A stretch of DNA of 64,000 nt. It comes from CAKSHC01 sp045595395 (GTDB lineage Bacteria; Bacillota; Clostridia; Oscillospirales; UMGS1783). The stretch spans positions 1 to 64,000 of the forward strand of contig JAZOAH010000028.1 of NCBI GenBank assembly GCA_045595395.1, given 5' to 3'. A program made the translations under genes and the position numbers. This document shows, piece after piece, positions 1-6,630 of the stretch; the stretch's first letter is position 1, and every line of letters begins with the position of its first letter. A model generated the notes under the pieces. It was not told the origin of the DNA, searched no databases, and worked only from the letters and a program-made list of their open reading frames with translations.

Positions 1-257
1 CCGAAAATTACAGAAGATTTCCTTTTTAATTTTATGCCTTTATGGATACTGTTTACTGCGATGTAGCTTGTCAGTATTGCCAGCAGGGCATAATTGCCGT
101 TGCCTGTGTTTAAAAGCTGTGCCAGAAAAAGTATAAAGCAAAGATTACCTGCAATACTTCCGGCCAGAAGCTTTGATTTATTCATCACTTCAAGCTCTAC
201 CAGATCGACATCCTTGTTTTCCTCACGGCTTTTTGCCAGTATTTCTTCTTTGTTCAT
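1..257 (-). CDS. DUF6442 family membrane protein, C-terminus cut by window edge
   Basis: Start is the ATG at 257, eight or fewer bases after a GGAGGTGC ribosome site. The visible 85 residues begin MNKEEILAKSREENKDVDLV, an acidic and basic N-terminal stretch, followed by two hydrophobic segments (about residues 30-45 and 50-62) and a basic tail. This pattern matches the small Firmicutes membrane family DUF6442, whose function is unknown; members often sit beside small HTH regulators, but none is visible here. The gene runs off the left end, so its length and true neighbours are unknown. Family assignment is from memory of the N-terminal signature. Confidence 0.7.
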   Translation of the reverse strand, partial: MNKEEILAKSREENKDVDLVELEVMNKSKLLAGSIAGNLCFILFLAQLLNTGNGNYALLAILTSYIAVNSIHKGIKLKRKSSVIF

Positions 258-275
258 AATAGCACCTCCGCTTTG

Positions 276-319
276 AATATAGGGTACATGTTGCAAAATG
301 TCAATCGACCTGTGGTCGA
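276..319 (-). promoter_or_regulatory. sigma-A promoter with abutting palindrome for the DUF6442 gene
   Basis: On the minus strand TTGACA (304-299) and TATATT (281-276) are separated by 17 bp. A perfect 6-bp inverted repeat, TCGACC-TGT-GGTCGA at 305-319, abuts the -35 box on its upstream side. Its position suits a regulator site, activator or repressor; the regulator is not in view. Confidence 0.65.
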
Positions 320-395
320 GAATAGATTCGCATCCGATTCTCACCATCCAAACACCCATACCAAAACAAAAACCCAGTCCTAACGGTCTGGGATA

Positions 396-571
396 GTGAA
401 ATATTTGCCTTGCGGCAAATGTAAATCATGACCTATGGCCATTGGGAAATTTGATGCTTTCGCATCAAGTGAAATGAAATCCACCCACTCGCCGTCGAGG
501 CGAATTTTACACGCCGCAGGCGTATTTCACATTGCGAAGCAATATTTCACCCACCCGCAAGGGTGGATTTC
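396..571 (+). repeat. multi-hairpin interspersed repeat, copy A
   Basis: A run of short stem-loops is separated by GTGAAAT or its complement ATTTCAC. Readable stems are ATTTGCC/GGCAAAT, TTGATGC/GCATCAA, TCGCC/GGCGA, ACGCC/GGCGT, ATTGC/GCAAT and CCACCC/GGGTGG. An 11-bp outer pair (476-486 with 561-571) encloses the second half. The same layout occurs in opposite orientation at 47855-48007 and as a fragment at 50671-50717. Relative to copy B this copy carries an insertion around 425-450. No protein is encoded. Together with the hairpins at 575-608 and 683-709 it accounts for most of the gene-free stretch 258-722. Confidence 0.85.
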
Positions 572-574
572 GTT

Positions 575-608
575 AAAAAAGACAGATTCCTGTTGAATCT
601 GTCTTTTT
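575..608. terminator. strong hairpin with A/T flanks directly after repeat copy A
   Basis: The 15-bp stem AAAAAAGACAGATTC pairs across CTGTT, ending in TTTTT. It has the form of a bidirectional Rho-independent terminator, but no recognisable gene ends next to it. Three bases separate it from repeat copy A, the same arrangement as copy B and the tmRNA terminator. Confidence 0.7.
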
Positions 609-682
609 CTGTATGTGAGCTACGGAAAAGATATTTCCGGCAGTTTTGCGTATGACTTCGAACCTGCGGCATACTAAACTAT

Positions 683-709
683 AACCGCCCTTCAACTGGA
701 AGGGCGGTT
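683..709 (-). terminator. Rho-independent terminator of the 723-1316 gene
   Basis: An 11-bp perfect stem AACCGCCCTTC with a 5-nt loop lies 14 bp past the stop codon. The following T-tract is short, so efficiency may be moderate. Confidence 0.7.
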
Positions 710-722
710 GCTTTTACATCTA

Positions 723-1316
723 TCACACAGGCAGACTTTGGCGCACTGTCTCCTCATACTCTCTTTTCGCCTGATCCATTTCCTTCCGGAACGAATCTTC
801 CAGATTTGCGTGATACTCGATCCAGGATTCTGCGGTGGTATTCTTTCCCTTTGTCTCCGACTTGATCCGATTCCAGTCCGCTGCAGTATACATATCACAC
901 TTGATCCGGAACACTTTCCGCCGATAGATCAGCTCTGCACGAACTGCCGAATCTGCCTTGCGGCAATAACGAAATGCAAGATCGGCGATACCGGTGGCAA
1001 GCTCGATCAGCTCCTTATCTGCGTCAAAATGCCTGTGCAGGATCATAGAGATGGACTCCGCTGCGGTGTAAGCCGCCTGCAGCATTTGGGACGCATCCGT
1101 GCCCAGTTTAAACAGCTCGGGGACAGTGTTGGACATCAAAACCTGTCCGTACTCCTTCAGCTGCTCACTTCGCTTCATGCGGTAATTCGTGGTAACAGAG
1201 ATAATGTTCTGTCCGTGCTGAATTTTTTTGGTCTGGTATGCCGAAAACAAACCAAGCCCCAATGTAATCGCAATGGTAATGATCTGCAAAATATAACTTA
1301 TGTACTGTCCCGTCAT
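723..1316 (-). CDS. unrecognised protein with one N-terminal membrane segment
   Basis: This 197-residue protein starts at an ATG after a GGAGGTGG ribosome site. Residues 4-26 form one hydrophobic helix; the rest is soluble, helical and rich in charged residues, with a long amphipathic stretch and a very charged C-terminus (EMDQAKREYEETVRQ). I see no catalytic motif and do not recognise the family. A single anchored helix plus a helical cytoplasmic body is seen in many phage-like or defence-island proteins, but that is only a resemblance. It stands alone, has its own terminator, and lies between the repeat element and a hairpin-rich gap, so the region looks accessory. Confidence 0.75.
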   Translation of the reverse strand: MTGQYISYILQIITIAITLGLGLFSAYQTKKIQHGQNIISVTTNYRMKRSEQLKEYGQVLMSNTVPELFKLGTDASQMLQAAYTAAESISMILHRHFDADKELIELATGIADLAFRYCRKADSAVRAELIYRRKVFRIKCDMYTAADWNRIKSETKGKNTTAESWIEYHANLEDSFRKEMDQAKREYEETVRQSLPV

Positions 1317-1711
1317 AATTCCACCTCCGCACCTAGGATAGAACGATAAATCCCAACCCGTTTTACAAAGGAAAGGATATTGCTCTACTCTAGCATAACA
1401 CAGCTGTAGAGGTAATTCAACAAAATTCTTCCGGCTGGGATGTTTTTGCCATTATATTAAAAAGCGGGGGACTGAAGTGATAAAATAACGTTAGACAAGA
1501 AAGTGTCTACTGTTATTTTATCACTTTAGTAACTCCACGCCAAGTCCAGATTCTTTGCAAAGAAAGCCGTATTCTTGGTGCGTCACAAATAAGCCGTGTC
1601 TTTATAATTTCAAAGGAGGCAGAGAAGCCAACTGGAGAGAAAAAAGTTATTAGAAAAAGGTTCTATGGAACCCAAGTGTAGGTAACCACAGAACTTTCTT
1701 ATCAAAAGAAA
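1317..1711. other. gene-free gap with a long hairpin and no convincing gene
   Basis: About 390 bp with no open frame I can support. A short plus-strand frame around 1610-1685 with a GGAGG upstream (reading roughly KPTGEKKVIRKRFYGTQV before a stop) could be the tail of a decayed gene, but I cannot assign it. The one clear structure is the inverted repeat at 1475-1526. Confidence 0.5.
1475..1526. repeat. 52-bp interrupted palindrome
   Basis: AAGTGATAAAATAAC (1475-1489) is exactly complementary to 1512-1526, and an inner pair TAGACA/TGTCTA (1492-1497, 1504-1509) extends the cruciform. The arms are AT-rich without a U-tract typical of terminators. It could be a small mobile-element remnant or a regulatory structure. 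Confidence 0.7.
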
Positions 1712-1744
1712 GAGTAGTCATAACGAAATCCGTTATGACTACTC
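1712..1744 (-). terminator. terminator of tRNA-Pro
   Basis: A perfect 14-bp stem GAGTAGTCATAACG with a 5-nt loop begins four bases past the encoded CCA and is followed on the minus strand by TTTCTTTT. Confidence 0.8.
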
Positions 1745-1747
1745 GCA

Positions 1748-1824
1748 TGGTCGAGGCGACAGGACTTGAACCTGCGGCCTCTGCGTCCCGAACGCAGCGC
1801 TCTACCAAACTGAGCCACGCCTCG
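1748..1824 (-). tRNA. tRNA-Pro (anticodon CGG)
   Basis: The complete cloverleaf reads on the minus strand with acceptor CGAGGCG/CGCCTCG, D-arm GCTC/GAGC, anticodon stem CTGCG/CGCAG around loop TTCGGGA, T-arm GCAGG-TTCAAGT-CCTGT, discriminator A and an encoded CCA. Anticodon CGG decodes CCG. It has its own promoter and terminator, so it is a single-gene unit. Confidence 0.97.
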
Positions 1825-1838
1825 ATTGCACATGTGAT

Positions 1839-1867
1839 ATTATACGATTACTGATCTGAATTGTCAA
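1839..1867 (-). promoter_or_regulatory. sigma-A promoter of tRNA-Pro
   Basis: Minus-strand consensus TTGACA (1867-1862), 17-bp spacer, TATAAT (1844-1839), 15 bp upstream of the tRNA. Near-perfect consensus is expected for a stable RNA gene. Confidence 0.9.
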
Positions 1868-1925
1868 GATGGTTTTCATATTTTCTATACAATAAAATAC
1901 CTCTTGCCCCATCAGGCCGTTTCGA

Positions 1926-1954
1926 TTGACAAACAATTTCCATTCCATTATAAT
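1926..1954 (+). promoter_or_regulatory. sigma-A promoter of the AraC-family gene
   Basis: TTGACA (1926-1931), 17-bp spacer, TATAAT (1949-1954), about 30 bp before the start codon. Full consensus suggests the regulator is made constitutively unless repressed. Confidence 0.88.
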
Positions 1955-1986
1955 TTAAGTACACAAAACCGAATTGAGGCGATAGG

Positions 1987-2829
1987 ATGATACATCAACC
2001 GATTATTGATACCGATAATCCCTCACAGCAAATTGAAGTAACCCATCACAATCAAGATGCACCGGCCGGCTTATGGCACAAAACCGAGATCTGTCTGAAT
2101 CATATCAAGATCAATGTATTCATCGAGGGGGATTTTTCGGTCTTTGTCAACGATAAAAGCTACCGTCCCATTTACGGCGATATCTGCTTCTTGCCCCCCG
2201 CTCAGATCCATTACGGCCAAATTGAAAAGCCGACACATTTGGATTATTTTGAGCTTGACATCGGCACACAAGCCTTAGATCATGTTTCAGGAGGCGCCCA
2301 GCTTCTCGCACGACTGATAAAAAACAGCCACAATAACCGCTACTTTCTGCGCCCCAAAAAAGAAGATGAAAATCAGGTGATCAAGCTTTGTTATCTTCTG
2401 GAAAATGCCGTTAAACAAGAAAATAAACCACTGGCTTTTGCCTATACGGTTGAGATCCTGTCTTTGATCGACCTGATCTATGCCAACAGCAAGGATATCC
2501 CCTATAATGCTCTTTCCAAGCACACAACGGCCGTTATACGCTACATTGAGGCACATTATAACGAGAAGATCACCATTGCCCAACTTTCGGATATGCTGGG
2601 CGTCAGCAGCACATATTTGTCACTCATATTCAAAAAAGAAACCGGTCTGGGCATACATCAATATCTTACCGAATACCGCATCATGAAATCCACGGTCTTG
2701 CTCAAAGATCACTCGGTGGTGGACGTCTGCTTTTTATGCGGCTTTTGCGACTCCTCTCATTTTATTTCCGCCTTCAAAAAACGCTTTGGATACACCCCGA
2801 CTTCCTACAAAAAACGATTTAGCTTATAA
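1987..2829 (+). CDS. AraC family transcriptional regulator
   Basis: The 280-residue protein has the usual AraC layout: an N-terminal cupin-like sensor (about 20-110, including the FVNDKSYRPIYGDICFLPP strand-rich region) and a C-terminal pair of helix-turn-helix motifs (about 180-278). The second contains the family signature VCFLCGFCDSSHFISAFKKRFGYTP. Such proteins bind direct-repeat operators and usually activate sugar or stress genes in response to a small ligand. The ATG at 1987 follows a GAGG. No target gene adjoins it, both neighbours being tRNAs, so the ligand is unknown; the hexuronide genes at the far end of the window are one possible remote target. Function as a regulator is secure, specificity is not. 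Confidence 0.93.
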   Translation: MIHQPIIDTDNPSQQIEVTHHNQDAPAGLWHKTEICLNHIKINVFIEGDFSVFVNDKSYRPIYGDICFLPPAQIHYGQIEKPTHLDYFELDIGTQALDHVSGGAQLLARLIKNSHNNRYFLRPKKEDENQVIKLCYLLENAVKQENKPLAFAYTVEILSLIDLIYANSKDIPYNALSKHTTAVIRYIEAHYNEKITIAQLSDMLGVSSTYLSLIFKKETGLGIHQYLTEYRIMKSTVLLKDHSVVDVCFLCGFCDSSHFISAFKKRFGYTPTSYKKRFSL

Positions 2830-2834
2830 AAAAT

Positions 2835-2863
2835 GACAAGGCTTACTTAGCCTTGTCTTTTTT
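2835..2863. terminator. bidirectional terminator between araC-type gene and tRNA-Arg
   Basis: The 9-bp perfect stem GACAAGGCT with TACTT loop is flanked by T7 on the plus side and a run of A on the other, so it can serve both convergent transcripts. Confidence 0.88.
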
Positions 2864-2940
2864 TGGCGTTCCCGAGGTGATTCGAACACCCGACCTACCG
2901 CTTAGGAGGCGGTCGCTCTATCCGGCTGAGCTACGGAAAC
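2864..2940 (-). tRNA. tRNA-Arg (anticodon CCT)
   Basis: Minus-strand cloverleaf: acceptor GTTTCCG/CGGGAAC with one G-T pair, D-arm GCTC/GAGC, anticodon stem ACCGC/GCGGT around CTCCTAA, T-arm with GTTCGAATC, discriminator G, encoded CCA. Anticodon CCT reads AGG. Confidence 0.97.
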
Positions 2941-2956
2941 AAAAATTGCTTTCTTA

Positions 2957-2985
2957 ATTGTACTCTATCCATCTGCTTTTGTCAA
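2957..2985 (-). promoter_or_regulatory. sigma-A promoter of tRNA-Arg
   Basis: Minus-strand TTGACA (2985-2980), 17-bp spacer, TACAAT (2962-2957), 16 bp ahead of the tRNA. Confidence 0.88.
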
Positions 2986-3021
2986 CCATACAAAGGGGCT
3001 GCGACAGGACTGCCGCAGCCG

Positions 3022-3264
3022 TTAAAACATGAGCATTAAGACCAATGCCAGGATCAAAAGCATATCGTCACAACCATTGAGCAGCAAGACTGCCAGCACC
3101 GCCACTATGATCAGCCCATCCGAGCCGATATGAGGCAAGATCGACATCTTGTCTTTCCCTGCTGCAGGCTCCGTCTTTGGCGAGGCCTTCCCTGCTGTTT
3201 CACGGGCTCGCTTAATGGCTTCCTGCTGCATTTGATAAAGATCGCCGCCTTGAAACGCCTCCAT
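3022..3264 (-). CDS. small protein with C-terminal hydrophobic hairpin, unknown function
   Basis: 80 residues: a charged N-terminal half (about 1-40, rich in K, E, A and P) and two C-terminal hydrophobic segments (about 50-62 and 67-80) split by NGCDDM. It is probably anchored by its C-terminus with the charged part in the cytoplasm. Its ATG shares one base with the stop of the preceding gene (TAATG), so it is the third gene of a coupled trio. I do not recognise a family. Confidence 0.75.
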   Translation of the reverse strand: MEAFQGGDLYQMQQEAIKRARETAGKASPKTEPAAGKDKMSILPHIGSDGLIIVAVLAVLLLNGCDDMLLILALVLMLMF

Positions 3265-3548
3265 TATCCTTTTCTCCCATTCAAATATAGCATGACCAGT
3301 TCACCCACCTTAAGGAGCCGTATGATCTCCTCCATCATTTCGCCTTTTTGAGGGGCAACAAAGGGTTTGAGCGCCCGCAACAGCCGTGCTCGGTCATCTT
3401 CCCCGCCGGCCGCTTGCATCAAGGCGCCGATACCCGATAGATCGGCGCCGCCCGTATTAGACTTAAATCCTTCCGCTACCCCTTTGAGCAGCTCCACATT
3501 TTTATCATCTTCCAAAAAAGCCGTAAGCTTGGATGCGATATCTTCCAT
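3264..3548 (-). CDS. small alpha-helical protein of unknown function, middle gene of a coupled trio
   Basis: 94 residues, soluble and helical: an acidic N-terminus (MEDIASKLTAFLEDDKNVEL), a glycine-containing linker around 31-50, and a C-terminal helix with LKVGELVMLYLNGRKG. Both ends share one base with neighbours through TAATG junctions, implying translational coupling and fixed stoichiometry. The spacing of leucines would suit helix packing against a partner. No known domain recognised. Confidence 0.75.
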   Translation of the reverse strand: MEDIASKLTAFLEDDKNVELLKGVAEGFKSNTGGADLSGIGALMQAAGGEDDRARLLRALKPFVAPQKGEMMEEIIRLLKVGELVMLYLNGRKG

Positions 3549-3826
3549 TAGAGCTCCCCTAATATCTTGGCAAGATTCTTTTTGGCCTTCTCACTGCCGA
3601 GTATTTTTTCCATGATCTGCGGATTATCCAACACCTGCTTAAGCCTGCCGAAATCCGCATCCGATAAACCGTTGACCATGGAAGCGATCTTCTGCTTATC
3701 GCCTAATAACTGGTCGATCTTACCGCTCTGAGCGCCCAATTCGTCTTTGAGCCGATTTGCCGTGTCGGACAGCATTTTTTCATTATCAATACGGAATCTC
3801 TCCAAATACTCTTCCCTGCTCTCCAT
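3548..3826 (-). CDS. small charged helical protein of unknown function, first gene of a coupled trio
   Basis: I place the start at the ATG giving MESREEYLERF because GGGAGG lies about seven bases upstream; an ATG 15 bases earlier overlaps that ribosome site. The 92-residue product is almost entirely helical and charged, with a segment reading LSDADFGRLKQVLDNPQIMEKI, a shape seen in small partner-binding proteins. It is not recognised as a family. It opens a three-gene operon running toward tRNA-Arg and is divergent from the microprotein at 3941. Confidence 0.78.
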   Translation of the reverse strand: MESREEYLERFRIDNEKMLSDTANRLKDELGAQSGKIDQLLGDKQKIASMVNGLSDADFGRLKQVLDNPQIMEKILGSEKAKKNLAKILGEL

Positions 3827-3881
3827 GGATATGCCTCCCAAAATATTTTCACTATCACTATATGCTTAGACCGCAAAAATA

Positions 3882-3910
3882 TTGACAATGACCCGTTTTT
3901 GCAGTATCCT
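3882..3910 (+). promoter_or_regulatory. sigma-A promoter of the 33-residue membrane protein
   Basis: TTGACA (3882-3887), 17-bp spacer, TATCCT (3905-3910), 30 bp before the TTG start codon. Confidence 0.8.
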
Positions 3911-3940
3911 TACAGTAATACTAGGAAAGAGGTTACGGCT

Positions 3941-4042
3941 TTGAAACAACAAAAGTTTTGGATGCGTATTATTGTTTGGCTGATGATTGGCGCATTGGCC
4001 ATTTCCATTATTGCCAGCGCATTATATGCCTCATTTATGTAA
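3941..4042 (+). CDS. 33-residue single-span membrane microprotein, TTG start
   Basis: The frame TTG-AAA-CAA to TAA reads MKQQKFWMRIIVWLMIGALA followed by a short hydrophobic remainder ending LYASFM. It is preceded by GAAAGAGG about nine bases upstream, by a consensus promoter and followed directly by a strong terminator, so the transcript appears made for this product alone. A basic N-terminus and one helix of about 20 residues predict an inner-membrane microprotein. It resembles small DUF4044-type Firmicutes membrane proteins, but I am not certain of that family. It is too short for most gene callers. Confidence 0.72.
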   Translation: MKQQKFWMRIIVWLMIGALAISIIASALYASFM

Positions 4043-4044
4043 AA

Positions 4045-4075
4045 GAACCCCGATTTATCAATCGGGGTTCTTTTT
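4045..4075. terminator. bidirectional terminator between the microprotein and the MBL gene
   Basis: The 11-bp stem GAACCCCGATT with a TATC loop is flanked by AAAA and TTTTT; it serves both converging units. Confidence 0.9.
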
Positions 4076-4077
4076 CT

Positions 4078-4956
4078 TTATTTTTCTGTACTTACCGTAA
4101 TGCGTTGACCATTTCCTAAAAAGGTAACCGTTCCCTGCTTGTCAGTTCGATACACCTGAACATTACAAGCGTCCAGGCGTTCCGAAACGGCAGCATCCGG
4201 AAACCCGTAACGATTATTTTCACCTACCGAGATCACCGCATATTTCGGTGAAACGGCATCCAGAAACTCCTTGCACGTCGACGTATCGGCTCCGTGATGC
4301 GCTACCATTAAAACATCAGCATTCAGTTCGGCTTCATGTAGCAGCATTTCCATTTCTGAAACAGCCGTTGCGTCGCCTGTAAAGAGAAATGTATTATTGA
4401 TATAGGTCACCTTTACAACAGCCGAATAGGTGTTTATATCGTCATAGTTGCTCCTGATCGGCGCAAGGATCTCTATTTTCAGCCCATCTTCATCCAAGAG
4501 AACAAGACCTGCTTGCGCTTTTTCAATCGTCAGCCCTTTTTCGGCAACAACAGCCAGCACATCGGCTTCCGCCGCTTCTTTGGTTGCGACATTCGGCATA
4601 TATATCCGCCCGATGTCAAACGATTCGATTACCGTATCCAAGCCACCGATGTGATCCTCATGCGGGTGTGTTCCGATCACAAAATCGATCTTCTTGATGT
4701 CATGCGCCTCAATAAAGGCTTTGACCTTATCGGCTTGATCGTTTGTACCGGCATCAATCATCATGGCACGATGTCCCGGCATTTCCACCAAGACCGCACC
4801 GGCCTGCCCGACATCAAGAATATGCACCTTAATATAAGGTTGCGACGGATCGTCAAAAACGAGCTCACCATTCCCTGTTTGTTGCAAAATAAAGCCCGCC
4901 ACCAATACGGCAACAACGATGAAACCGATCAGAATATTGCGGACCTTTACACGCAT
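4078..4956 (-). CDS. ComEC/Rec2-like metallo-beta-lactamase-fold hydrolase, membrane-anchored
   Basis: 292 residues with an uncleaved or signal-type hydrophobic N-terminus (about 7-25), then a metallo-beta-lactamase domain. Visible metal-binding motifs are HPHEDH (about 97-102), FTGDA and VAHHGAD, and the domain opens with KVHILDVGQAGAVLVE, typical of the soluble domain of the DNA-uptake protein ComEC. Stand-alone proteins of this type are extracytoplasmic hydrolases, often proposed to act on nucleic acids or nucleotides. It lacks ComEC's channel domain, so it is not ComEC itself. It is last in an operon with the phosphohexomutase, one base separating the two genes. Confidence 0.88.
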   Translation of the reverse strand: MRVKVRNILIGFIVVAVLVAGFILQQTGNGELVFDDPSQPYIKVHILDVGQAGAVLVEMPGHRAMMIDAGTNDQADKVKAFIEAHDIKKIDFVIGTHPHEDHIGGLDTVIESFDIGRIYMPNVATKEAAEADVLAVVAEKGLTIEKAQAGLVLLDEDGLKIEILAPIRSNYDDINTYSAVVKVTYINNTFLFTGDATAVSEMEMLLHEAELNADVLMVAHHGADTSTCKEFLDAVSPKYAVISVGENNRYGFPDAAVSERLDACNVQVYRTDKQGTVTFLGNGQRITVSTEK

Positions 4957-4957
4957 A

Positions 4958-6628
4958 TCACACGACCAGATCCTGTACTTCTTTGCTCAGCCGCTCGATC
5001 AACGCTATGATCTGATCCTGCGACTGCGCACGGGCCATCACATACAGTTTTACCTTCGGCTCAGTCCCCGACGGACGGATATAAATACGGGTGCCGCCGG
5101 CCAGGTCAAAGGCCAAAATATCCGCCTTGGGCAGATTACCCACGCCTTTCTTGTAATCAAGCACCTGTTCAACGGCCAGACCGCCGATCGTCTTGGGCGG
5201 CTGATTGACAAGTTCCAGCATGCGTTTAGCCAGCTTTTCTTTTCCGCTGAGCGGATCAAGCGACAAACCGATGGTCTTCTCGCTGTAATAGCCGTGCTTT
5301 TGATAAAGCCGTTCCAACACATCGATCAGATCCAGGCCCTGTTTATAATAATGCAGCGCCATATCCGAGACCATCATAGACGCATAAACAGCGTCCTTAT
5401 CACGGGCATAACTGGCTCCAAGATAACCATAGCTTTCTTCAAAACCGAACAAGAATTTACGGCCGCCCTTATCCTCCAACAAGTCGACTTGTTGGCCAAT
5501 ATACTTAAATCCGGTCAAAACATCGATCAGTTCGATCCCGTATTCTTGGCAGATCGGCCGGACCATGTTGGTCGAAACGATACTCTTAACAACAAAACCG
5601 TCATCACGCAGCGTGCCGTTGTCTTTTCCGGCCGACAAGATATAGTCGCACAACAACACGCCGATCTGGTTGCCGGTCAGCATGACAAAATCCCCGTTAT
5701 GCAACACCAATGCGCCAAGACGGTCAGCATCGGGGTCGGTTCCCAAGATCAACTGCGCATGCTCACGCTTGGCCTGTTCGACAGCCAGCGAGAAGGCTTC
5801 CTTGCGCTCAGGGTTGGGCGGATCTGCCGTGGGGAAATCACCGTTAGGCTGCATTTGCTGCTCACAGACCGAGAAATTACGGCCGCGCTCACGCAGCAAA
5901 CGCGGCACCAGACGATATCCGCTTCCGTGAATGGGAGTGTATATGATCTTGAAATCCTCTTCGGCATCCAGCGCCTCCACGGCGCTTTCGGCGATCTTGG
6001 ACAAATATTCTCTGTCGATCTCTTCGCCGATCATCACGATCTTACCCTGTGCAATCGCCTGCTCAACATCCATCGTTTTAATGGGTACGAGCATATCCTT
6101 ACCGGCCTTGACCACAACATCATTGGCCATGTCCGGCGCCAACTGGGCACCGTCAGCCCCGTACACCTTATATCCGTTATATTCTTTGGGGTTGTGGCTG
6201 GCCGTAATGTTGACACCGGCCGCCGCACCGAATTTCATGACGGCAAAAGAAACCTCGGCCGTCGGACGAATATCGTCAAACAGATATACCTTGACGCCAT
6301 ACGCAGCAAAAATACCGGCGGCATACTCGGCAAACTCCTTGCTCATCCGACGGCTGTCGCAACCGACAACGATACCCTTGTCAGCCTTTCCCTGCTCAAT
6401 AACGACCTGAGCCAGCCCAGCCGAGATCCAGCCAACGGTAACCAAATTCATGCAACCGCTGCCGGCACCTAAAACGCCTCGCAACCCTGCCGTTCCGAAC
6501 TCCAAATCAGATGAAAAACGCAGGCGGATCGCCTGGTCATCATCCTCAATGGCCTTAAGCTCTCTTTTCAATTCGTCGCTGACCGACGGGCTGTTCATCC
6601 ACAACTGATACTTTTCCGTATAACGCAT
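4958..6628 (-). CDS. pgcA: phosphoglucomutase/phosphomannomutase (alpha-D-phosphohexomutase)
   Basis: The 556-residue protein has all four landmarks: the phosphoserine loop TASHNPKEYNGYKVY (about 149-163), the metal loop GTDPDADRLG (about 301-310), the sugar-binding GFEESYG (about 395-401) and the phosphate-binding RPSGTEPKVKLY near the C-terminus. It interconverts glucose 1- and 6-phosphate (or the mannose pair) through a bisphosphate intermediate, feeding glycogen, cell-wall and teichoic precursor pathways. Length and order match the PgcA/YhxB type of Firmicutes. A GGAGGTATAGAG site precedes the ATG and overlaps the end of the MBL gene upstream. Confidence 0.95.
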   Translation of the reverse strand: MRYTEKYQLWMNSPSVSDELKRELKAIEDDDQAIRLRFSSDLEFGTAGLRGVLGAGSGCMNLVTVGWISAGLAQVVIEQGKADKGIVVGCDSRRMSKEFAEYAAGIFAAYGVKVYLFDDIRPTAEVSFAVMKFGAAAGVNITASHNPKEYNGYKVYGADGAQLAPDMANDVVVKAGKDMLVPIKTMDVEQAIAQGKIVMIGEEIDREYLSKIAESAVEALDAEEDFKIIYTPIHGSGYRLVPRLLRERGRNFSVCEQQMQPNGDFPTADPPNPERKEAFSLAVEQAKREHAQLILGTDPDADRLGALVLHNGDFVMLTGNQIGVLLCDYILSAGKDNGTLRDDGFVVKSIVSTNMVRPICQEYGIELIDVLTGFKYIGQQVDLLEDKGGRKFLFGFEESYGYLGASYARDKDAVYASMMVSDMALHYYKQGLDLIDVLERLYQKHGYYSEKTIGLSLDPLSGKEKLAKRMLELVNQPPKTIGGLAVEQVLDYKKGVGNLPKADILAFDLAGGTRIYIRPSGTEPKVKLYVMARAQSQDQIIALIERLSKEVQDLVV

Positions 6629-6630
6629 CT

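Noticed and set aside
396..571. Repeat array considered as a CRISPR
   Set aside because: The repeated word is only seven bases, the intervals are palindromic stems rather than unique spacers, and no cas gene is present.
636..665. TTCGAA-containing stretch resembling a tRNA T-arm, possible attachment site remnant
   Set aside because: Neither the T-stem nor an acceptor stem can be formed; the likeness is limited to about 12 bases.
1605..1690. Short frame with GGAGG upstream in the gap before tRNA-Pro
   Set aside because: Too short, no recognisable family and no plausible start codon; at most the tail of a decayed gene.
4919..6472. Long open frame (over 500 codons) on the plus strand opposite the phosphohexomutase gene
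   Set aside because: It mirrors the codon bias of the real gene, has no ribosome site and shows no protein family features.
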